DNA from: Paenibacillus sp. 1781tsa1 | GTDB taxonomy: Bacteria; Bacillota; Bacilli; Paenibacillales; Paenibacillaceae | Direction of reading: 5' to 3' | Length of the DNA: 64,000 bases | Assembly: GCF_024159265.1 (NCBI RefSeq) | Contig: NZ_JAMYWY010000001.1 | Span: 2,170,001 to 2,234,000, forward strand | Shown: piece by piece, positions 58,510 to 64,000 of the stretch | How positions within the stretch are numbered: the stretch's first letter is position 1 | How the letters are laid out: each line of letters begins with the position of its first letter | The notes under the pieces: generated by a model | Seen by the model: only the letters and a program-made list of their open reading frames with translations | What the model was told of the DNA's origin: nothing | Databases searched by the model: none | Translations under genes and position numbers: made by a program

Positions 58510-59262
58510 ATGAACAACCTATGTGTAGCGCACCGTGGATTTTCTTCTATTGCACCAGAGAATACGATGGCTGCGTTTCTAATGGCCATGGAACGGCCTG
58601 AAGTTCAGTGGATGGAGCTGGATGTGCAGTTGTCGCGTGATGGTGTGCCAGTGATCATTCATGATTTTACAGTGGATCGTACGACGAATGGCAAGGGCCT
58701 GGTTCGGGAAACCGATTGGGCTGATCTGCAACGTCTGGATGCGGGAGCATGGAAAAACAAGTCTTACAAGGGCGAACGGATTCCAGCGCTAAGTGAATTG
58801 TTAGATCGCTCGTGCGGCAGAGTACGTCTGAACATTGAACTGAAAACGCAGGGAGACATGTACCCGGGTCTGCCTGCGGCTGTTATACATGAAGTGAGAA
58901 AAAGACATATGCAAAATGATGTTGTGATCACCTCATTTGAACCAGCCGCTCTGATCGAAGTGAAGAAACTTGCACCGGAGATCCAGACGGGGCTGATTAT
59001 CGATGCACGACCAGGTGATTTGTTAACCGCCCTGCAGCAGATGAATTGTACATTCCTCTCGATTGGATACACCAATGTAGACAAATCCTTAATGAACGAG
59101 ATGCGGAGTGCAGGCATTCGGGTGATGGCTTGGACAGTCGATGACAAGACCATTATGAAGAAACTGGCCGCAGTTGATCCAGAGCTCATGTTATGTACGA
59201 ACCGTCCTGATGTATGGGAGCTGGCATTTCAGGAGACGAGCAGCCGATTCTTCAGACCGTAA
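58510..59262 (+). CDS. Glycerophosphodiester phosphodiesterase
   Basis: A 250-aa TIM-barrel protein with AHRGFSSIAPENTMAAF (His-Arg-Gly catalytic start), WMELDVQLSRDGVPVIIHDFTVDRTTNG (metal-binding Glu-x-Asp and the second catalytic His) and NIELKT. It hydrolyses glycerophosphodiesters to glycerol-3-phosphate and an alcohol. It has no signal peptide, so it acts in the cytoplasm. GAGGAGGG precedes ATG 58510, 25 bases after the CapA stop; probably co-transcribed. Confidence 0.95.
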   Translation: MNNLCVAHRGFSSIAPENTMAAFLMAMERPEVQWMELDVQLSRDGVPVIIHDFTVDRTTNGKGLVRETDWADLQRLDAGAWKNKSYKGERIPALSELLDRSCGRVRLNIELKTQGDMYPGLPAAVIHEVRKRHMQNDVVITSFEPAALIEVKKLAPEIQTGLIIDARPGDLLTALQQMNCTFLSIGYTNVDKSLMNEMRSAGIRVMAWTVDDKTIMKKLAAVDPELMLCTNRPDVWELAFQETSSRFFRP

Positions 59263-59308
59263 TTACCCTAAATGCACTATTGAATCCAATAAAGGTGGTA
59301 ATATACCC

Positions 59309-59941
59309 ATGTTGACTAACATTCGCAATGTATACTGTGTAGGACGCAATTATAAACTTCACGCGGAAGAATTGGGCAACGCGGTTCCGGATGAACCAAT
59401 GATCTTTATGAAACCTTCTCATGCAGTCGTGCCCCTGATTGGTGAAACGCTTGAATTGCCTGCTACCAAGGGTGAAGTTCACTATGAAGCTGAATTGGTT
59501 GTTCAGATCGGCCGGAGTTATGAGCCGGGTATGGCGGTAGATGAGCTGGTGGATGCGTATGCGTTTGGTATTGATTTTACGTTACGTGACGTACAGTCCG
59601 TGATTAAGAAAAAGGGCCACCCTTGGACAGCGGCGAAAGGATTCAAAAATTCGGCTCCGGTTACTGCATTTCAGGCGTTCCCGGGGGCGGCAGCACTGCT
59701 GGAGAAAGACTTTACGTTGACTAAAAACGGTGAGGAAGTCCAGCGTGGTAATATTCGTAACATGATCTTCAGTTTACAGGATATTGTCGATTATGTAGGT
59801 CACCATTACGGCCTGGGGCCGGGAGATGTCATTTTTACAGGAACACCGGAAGGTGTTGGACCAACTCAAGCAGGAGATGTGCTCGAACTGACATGGGACG
59901 GCGAATCCTTGGGTACATGCACGATTGGGGCAGCGCAGTAA
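59309..59941 (+). CDS. Fumarylacetoacetate hydrolase family protein
   Basis: A 210-aa protein from ATG 59309, with AAGGTGG ten bases upstream; a start at 59174 would overlap the GDPD gene. IRNVYCVGRNYKLHAEELGN, then FMKPSHAVV, HYEAELVVQIGR (metal-binding acids in E-A-E) and FGIDFTLRDVQ..KKKGHPWTAAKGFKNSAPV are the FAH family pattern. Such enzymes cleave or decarboxylate 1,3-dicarbonyl acids, commonly acylpyruvates or oxaloacetate. It could share the CapA-GDPD transcript. Confidence 0.92.
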   Translation: MLTNIRNVYCVGRNYKLHAEELGNAVPDEPMIFMKPSHAVVPLIGETLELPATKGEVHYEAELVVQIGRSYEPGMAVDELVDAYAFGIDFTLRDVQSVIKKKGHPWTAAKGFKNSAPVTAFQAFPGAAALLEKDFTLTKNGEEVQRGNIRNMIFSLQDIVDYVGHHYGLGPGDVIFTGTPEGVGPTQAGDVLELTWDGESLGTCTIGAAQ

Positions 59942-59983
59942 GGATTACACATCCTACCTGCTTGAGAAGAAATAGGGTACAAG

Positions 59984-60009
59984 AAAGGGGCGTGCATACG
60001 CTCCTTTTT
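59984..60009 (+). terminator. Terminator after the FAH-family gene
   Basis: AAAGGGGCGT pairs with ACGCTCCTTT around GCAT with one mismatch, followed by TT. Confidence 0.8.
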
Positions 60010-60061
60010 GCCATGTTTTTAATAGCAACTTCATATTTTCATCGTACGGATAGGTCGCTAA

Positions 60062-60469
60062 TCACGTAAGCTTATAAGCTGTATTTGCGCTCTGCGTGAC
60101 CAACGCCTCCAGTTCAGCTTGTTGTGCAGCGTGTTGCTTCGAACGGATACTTCCACTTGCGAGTCGCTCATCCAACTGCTCTCTGAGCTGTCTTACTTGT
60201 ATAGCAATCACTTCATCCAAGTCCCCGTTGTTTTCTTCCGTAATCATTCTCAGCGATTTGCCGTTGTACAGCTCCTGATACAGATGCTCTTCTGAAGGCT
60301 GATTCAGAGCGCTGAGCAGCTCGTCACAGCTTTCCTCACGAGTATCCAGGTCAACGATGGACCATTTAGCAGTAGGTATGGGGGAGATGGAGGATTGGCC
60401 CCATGCTGTTCCGGCGAAGGACATGGTGACAATCATGGTGCCTATAATAATGACTCTTTTCATGTTCAT
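60062..60469 (-). CDS. Small secreted hypothetical protein
   Basis: A 135-aa protein; ATG 60469 is chosen because GAGG on the minus strand is nine bases upstream, though ATG 60475 is also in frame. MNMKRVIIIGTMIVTMSFAGTAWG is a signal peptide with probable cleavage after AWG. The mature part is helical, with YNGKSLRMITEENNGDLDEVIAIQVRQLREQLDERLASGSI and no cysteine pair beyond one. Repeats of this helical kind occur in small surface proteins; no named family is assigned. Confidence 0.65.
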   Translation of the reverse strand: MNMKRVIIIGTMIVTMSFAGTAWGQSSISPIPTAKWSIVDLDTREESCDELLSALNQPSEEHLYQELYNGKSLRMITEENNGDLDEVIAIQVRQLREQLDERLASGSIRSKQHAAQQAELEALVTQSANTAYKLT

Positions 60470-60652
60470 ATGCATAATCCTCATTTCTGTAGTTGAGTAC
60501 GAACTGAATCGTAACTTGTCATAGATGTATTTGCTGATATATCGATCTGGGAATAGTGTAAACGGGAAACCTGAAGTGAAACTTAAAACAGGATAAGTAA
60601 TTTCAACCCGACGGAGAATGACCGTAAAAAAGATAACTAATATAATTCACAC

Positions 60653-60682
60653 TTGACAGGTTGGGTTAGTTGGTTATATGAT
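60653..60682 (+). promoter_or_regulatory. Sigma-A promoter in the marR leader
   Basis: A perfect TTGACA (60653-60658), an 18-base spacer and TATGAT (60677-60682). Confidence 0.7.
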
Positions 60683-60763
60683 AATCTCAATTATTTTAAT
60701 ACTCATTAAATGAACAGTGAAATAATTTGAATTGTGAAAATATATCGAGCTGATTGGACCACC

Positions 60764-60813
60764 AAAGGCTCCCGGGACTACTCCACTATGGAATGTCCAC
60801 GGGGGCCTTTTTT
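60764..60813 (+). terminator. Strong intrinsic terminator / possible attenuator before marR
   Basis: AAAGGCTCCCGGGAC pairs with GTCCACGGGGGCCTTT with one mismatch and one bulge, and an inner TCCA/TGGA; six T residues follow. It lies 28 bases before the marR ribosome binding site and about 75 bases after the expected transcription start. Confidence 0.8.
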
Positions 60814-60854
60814 CGTGTGCTGTTGAGGTTTCAGACGATCAAGGAGGTTATGAA

Positions 60855-61412
60855 TTGAGTGATAGAGACTGGGAAGCGTTGGAGCGGACGGATTGGTTAT
60901 TTCGCAAAATGGTCAGACGATTCGTCAAAGAGCGGGATCGTATCTCTGTAGAAGGCATCAGCCTGCCAGGCATGCTTATCCTGCACAAGATCATTCGTGA
61001 GGGAGAACAGCGGCTTGGAGATTTGGCGGAACAACTGGACTTTACATCAGGTGCCATTACAGCTCTGACCGATAAGTTGGAGAAAAAGGGACTCACCATC
61101 CGCAGGCGAAAGGAAGACGACCGCCGGACGGTTTTACTGGACATCACATCCAGCGGGCGGGAGATGTATGCGAGAAACAGCAACATCGGTGCCCGATGTA
61201 TCACGCTTCTGTTTGAGGGGTTTACGAGTGAGGAACTGGAGCAGCAAAGTCAATTCTACGAGCGGGTAGTAGCGAATCTGGAGGGATTCTCGGACACGGT
61301 GCTGGAATTGGCGGAGAGCAACGGGATACAAGAACATGATCGGTCCTCCACAAGTGACCTTGAGCAGAAGCAACGGGAAAATACCGGGAAGAGGAACTAT
61401 CTCAGTTATTGA
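60855..61412 (+). CDS. MarR family transcriptional regulator
   Basis: A 185-aa protein from TTG 60855; AAGGAGG at 60841-60847 gives a seven-base spacer, and the nearby ATG 60850 runs into a stop after one codon. The winged helix holds LPGMLILHKIIREGEQRLGDLAEQLDFTSGAITALTDKLEKKGLTIRRRKEDDRRTVLLDITSSG, the standard MarR pattern with the DxRxx wing (DDRR). The polar tail after residue 150 is longer than usual. It lies 58 bases before the arylsulfotransferase gene and probably controls it. Confidence 0.9.
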   Translation: MSDRDWEALERTDWLFRKMVRRFVKERDRISVEGISLPGMLILHKIIREGEQRLGDLAEQLDFTSGAITALTDKLEKKGLTIRRRKEDDRRTVLLDITSSGREMYARNSNIGARCITLLFEGFTSEELEQQSQFYERVVANLEGFSDTVLELAESNGIQEHDRSSTSDLEQKQRENTGKRNYLSY

Positions 61413-61470
61413 GGTTGGGTCACAGTAAGGACATTTGATATACCACAAACATTCTAGGGAGAGATGATCA

Positions 61471-62919
61471 ATGGGACACTCAACAATATATCCAACTGGA
61501 GCGACGCTATACAATCCGGACAAAGCTTGGGGCGGTTATACCGTTTATCAGGCAGGTGAGGAAGGCGTAGTGTTGATCGATATGAATGGCAAGGAGGTTC
61601 ACCTGTGGAAAGGATTGTTAGGTTTTCCGGCTAAAATATTACCTGGCGGCTACGTGCTGGGCAGCACAGGCCGGAGAGATCCGAAGTTCGGTATTCAGGA
61701 TAATGTCGATCTGGTTCAGGTGGATTGGGACGGCAACATTGTATGGAAATACAATAGCTACGAACATATTGAAGATCCGGGGTATGAGCCACTATGGTAT
61801 GCCCGCCAGCATCATGATTATCAGCGTGAGGGTAATCCGGTAGGGTACTACGCACCTGGGCTTGCACCGAAGACGAAGAGTGGCAAAACCCTTATTCTGG
61901 CTCACAAAAATGTGAGTAACCCGCAAATTTCAGATAAGCCCTTGCTTGATGACGCCATTATTGAAGTGGATTGGGAGGGGAAGGTACTTTGGGAATGGCT
62001 GCCTAACGAGCACTTTGAAGAATTAGGTTTTGATGAAGCGGCTCGAAATGTTCTGTTTCGTGATCCGAATACACGTTCTTTCGGTCATTTGGGTGGTGGT
62101 GTCGGTGACTGGTTACATATTAATTCTGCTTCTTATGTTGGACCCAACTGCTTCTATGAAGACGGAGACGAACGGTTTCACCCCGACAATATTATCTGGG
62201 ATGCAAGAGAAGCCAATATAATCGCAATTACAGACAGACAGAGCGGAAAGATCGTGTGGAGATTAGGGCCAGACTATACTTCACCTGAAGTGAAACACAT
62301 CGGCACAATTATCGGGCAGCATCATGCACATATCATTCCTCAGGGCCTTCCTGGAGAAGGGAACTTGCTTGTATTCGACAATGGCGGCTGGGCAGGTTAT
62401 GGCCTCCCAAATCCGGCTTCTCCATTTGGATTAAAACATGCGATCCGGGATCACTCCCGTGTACTGGAGATTAACCCGGTCACCCTGGAGATTGTCTGGC
62501 AGTATACCTCGGCAGAAGCAGGTTTCTCGGTTCCGACGGATTCTTATAAATTTTATAGCCCATACATCAGTTCCGCCCAGCGTTTACCTAACGGCAACAC
62601 CCTGATAACCGAAGGTTCCAATGGCAGATTGTTCGAAGTGACAGCGGAGCATGAGCTGGTCTGGGAGTATGTCTCCCCGTACACAGATGGGCGGAATACC
62701 AATATGGTCTATCGTTCGTATCGAGTTCCTTATCAGTGGGTTCCACAGTTAGAGAAACCGCAGGAGATTGCGATCGAAGCCATTGATGTCTCCAACTACA
62801 GGGTGCCGGGAGCAGCACCCAAAGGTTCTGCATCCATCGTGAGTGTGGAAACAACTCTTCCATTTGTGGAGGGTGCAGCCTGTGTGGCAACGTCGGATGA
62901 AGGTAAGTCCGGCGGTTAG
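61471..62919 (+). CDS. Arylsulfotransferase (ASST) family beta-propeller protein
   Basis: A 482-aa protein; GGGAGAG precedes ATG 61471. Repeated WDGNIVWKY, WEGKVLWEW, GKIVWRLG, TLEIVWQY and HELVWEY strands form the six-bladed propeller of arylsulfotransferases; HHDY, HLGGGVGDWLHINSA and GQHHAHIIPQG carry the histidines expected around the active site. ASST enzymes transfer sulfate between phenolic compounds without PAPS. No signal peptide is visible, unlike periplasmic ASST of Gram-negatives, so a cytoplasmic role is likely. It sits between MarR and a substrate-binding lipoprotein, suggesting aromatic sulfate/sulfonate handling (inference). Confidence 0.85.
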   Translation: MGHSTIYPTGATLYNPDKAWGGYTVYQAGEEGVVLIDMNGKEVHLWKGLLGFPAKILPGGYVLGSTGRRDPKFGIQDNVDLVQVDWDGNIVWKYNSYEHIEDPGYEPLWYARQHHDYQREGNPVGYYAPGLAPKTKSGKTLILAHKNVSNPQISDKPLLDDAIIEVDWEGKVLWEWLPNEHFEELGFDEAARNVLFRDPNTRSFGHLGGGVGDWLHINSASYVGPNCFYEDGDERFHPDNIIWDAREANIIAITDRQSGKIVWRLGPDYTSPEVKHIGTIIGQHHAHIIPQGLPGEGNLLVFDNGGWAGYGLPNPASPFGLKHAIRDHSRVLEINPVTLEIVWQYTSAEAGFSVPTDSYKFYSPYISSAQRLPNGNTLITEGSNGRLFEVTAEHELVWEYVSPYTDGRNTNMVYRSYRVPYQWVPQLEKPQEIAIEAIDVSNYRVPGAAPKGSASIVSVETTLPFVEGAACVATSDEGKSGG

Positions 62920-62957
62920 GCGTCAAGAACATGAATAGATCGAATGGGGTGTATATT

Positions 62958-63986
62958 GTGAGAAAACCATCCATAATTACCGGCGTATTGATATTATTTC
63001 TGGCTACAGCACTTCTATTATCCGGATGCAGTTCAAGCGCAGCAGGGTCCGGAACCAAAGACGCTTCGGGTAAACATGCCGAAATTGTAAAAATTCGAAT
63101 CGCAGATACAAGTACCAACCCAACGTTCAGGGTAGCCATTGCCAAAGGTTTCTTTGAAAAAAGGGGCATTGACGCAGAGAGTATTACGTTTGGCTCGCCG
63201 GCAGAGGGTGTAAATGCATTATTTATCAAACAGGTAGATATTGCGTACGGGGCGGATTTCCCTGTATTAAACGCTCTGGCTAAAGGTGAATATTCAGTTA
63301 TCGCTTCTGCAGGCCAGACTACGGATGAAGCGGCAGCCGCCTGGAAGCTGTATGCAAGGGAGGATATCCAGAGTGGAGCAGATTTGAAGGGTAAGAAAGT
63401 GAGTTTCATTCGAGGCACATTTATTCCGTATCTATGGGATGAATATTTGAAAGATCAGGGGGTGGCGCTGAGTGATGTGACGCAAATTGGTCAGGGGGCT
63501 TTTGATGAAGCCTACATCGCACTGAAACAGGGAGACCTTGATGCCGCTTGGGTCATAGGTTCCGCGTTAACTGATAAATTCGATGCACTCGAAGGAGTAC
63601 ATCAGCTGACGGATATGTCTCAGACGCCTATACGCCTTGGTATGGGACTGGTATCAAGTAATGAATTCATCCAGGCGAACCCCGAAAAGATAAGTGACTT
63701 CCTTGCGGCGCTGGATGAGGCATCCACGTATGCCCAAGCGCATCCTGAAGAAGTTGCGGATCTGATGTATCAAGAGACCAAACAGCCTAAAGATGCCACG
63801 TTGAAAGATCTTCCGATTAATCCATGGGAAGTTGGATTTACACAGGCCGCTTATGATAGTTTGGCAGGTCAGAAGCAATATATGGTGGACACCGGAATCA
63901 TTGAACAGGATTTTGATCTCGACACCAAACTCAATCTGACTTCTCTCCAGCAGGCTCTGCCGGAAAAAGTGACGTATAGCAAATAA
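62958..63986 (+). CDS. ABC transporter substrate-binding lipoprotein, SsuA/NMT1 type
   Basis: A 342-aa protein from GTG 62958 (GGGGTG six bases upstream); an ATG at 62931 has no binding site. The signal ILFLATALLLSGCSSS has a lipobox LSGC. KIRIADTSTNPTFRVAIAKGFFEKRGIDAESI, then VNALFIKQVDIAYGADFPVLNALAKGEYSVIASAGQT matches the NMT1/SsuA family that binds aliphatic sulfonates, nitrate or thiamine precursors. Following permease and ATPase genes would lie beyond the window, which ends 14 bases later. Likely the import arm of the MarR-ASST cassette. Confidence 0.88.
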   Translation: MRKPSIITGVLILFLATALLLSGCSSSAAGSGTKDASGKHAEIVKIRIADTSTNPTFRVAIAKGFFEKRGIDAESITFGSPAEGVNALFIKQVDIAYGADFPVLNALAKGEYSVIASAGQTTDEAAAAWKLYAREDIQSGADLKGKKVSFIRGTFIPYLWDEYLKDQGVALSDVTQIGQGAFDEAYIALKQGDLDAAWVIGSALTDKFDALEGVHQLTDMSQTPIRLGMGLVSSNEFIQANPEKISDFLAALDEASTYAQAHPEEVADLMYQETKQPKDATLKDLPINPWEVGFTQAAYDSLAGQKQYMVDTGIIEQDFDLDTKLNLTSLQQALPEKVTYSK

Positions 63987-64000
63987 TTCATATTCAAATG

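Larger units (their letters stand above)
60470..60854. other. Leader region upstream of marR
   Basis: 385 bases without a gene. It contains a good promoter (60653-60682) and a strong hairpin terminator (60764-60813) before the MarR ribosome binding site at 60841. Between them is an 80-base transcript segment that could be a regulatory leader or a small RNA. Confidence 0.55.

Overview
The window looks like a chromosome segment of an endospore-forming Firmicute, most likely Paenibacillus or a close relative. Reasons: strong GGAGG-type ribosome binding sites with frequent GTG/TTG starts, many intrinsic terminators, an exosporium-type collagen-like protein, a LysM-M14 cell-wall peptidase of the sporulation type, DUF896/DUF1450/YtxH small proteins, an AraM/EgsA glycerol-1-phosphate dehydrogenase and a coproporphyrin-type hemE-hemH-hemY operon. 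This is inference from gene content; no 16S rRNA gene is present. I see no prophage, insertion sequence or CRISPR array.

Layout. 1-9.6 kb: the 3' end of a FhuF-like iron-sulfur protein, a TetR regulator with an NAD(P)-binding epimerase-like gene and a set of TTGATCAA operators, a giant (2157 aa) collagen-like Gly-X-Thr protein, and a DUF896 gene. 9.8-17.7 kb: a flavin monooxygenase, a small DNA-binding-like protein, a G1 glutamic peptidase gene on the minus strand broken by one in-frame stop, the fructose operon fruR-fruK-fruA and a SAM methyltransferase. 17.8-21.9 kb: minus-strand zinc alcohol dehydrogenase, oxalate decarboxylase-family bicupin and an SDR, the last divergent from a MerR regulator with two mirror-image MerR promoters. 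22-31 kb: a J-domain/TPR protein overlapping a DUF1266 gene and followed by a LysR gene; a spermidine-synthase-like protein; a Cache-GGDEF diguanylate cyclase; a minus-strand Gfo/Idh - DoxX - HxlR set. 31.3-43 kb: tRNA-Leu(CAG), EgsA, a double-HTH protein, an orphan holin, a row of small conserved genes (Dabb, 36-aa membrane peptide, DUF86, DUF4261, YtxH), glutamate racemase, LysM-M14 peptidase, a HesB-like protein with histidines in place of cluster cysteines, DUF1450, a lipoprotein and an aldo/keto reductase. 43-53 kb: DsbA-family protein, cytidine deaminase, LTA synthase, THUMP methyltransferase, O-methyltransferase, secreted asparaginase, cytochrome P450 and an MFS exporter. 53-64 kb: hemE-hemH-hemY, CapA, GDPD, FAH-family protein, a small secreted protein, and a MarR - arylsulfotransferase - SsuA/NMT1 lipoprotein set running to the window end.

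How they fit together. The clearest pathways are fructose uptake and phosphorylation (FruA makes fructose-1-phosphate, FruK makes fructose-1,6-bisphosphate, FruR regulates) and the late haem steps (uroporphyrinogen decarboxylase, ferrochelatase, porphyrinogen oxidase). The most unusual items are the in-frame stop in an otherwise intact glutamic peptidase gene, the giant repetitive collagen gene with a TetR-type operator upstream, the mirrored MerR promoters, the altered lid motif in the bicupin, the cysteine-less HesB protein, and a promoter-plus-terminator leader ahead of the MarR/sulfur cassette. Most of the window is otherwise ordinary accessory chromosome.
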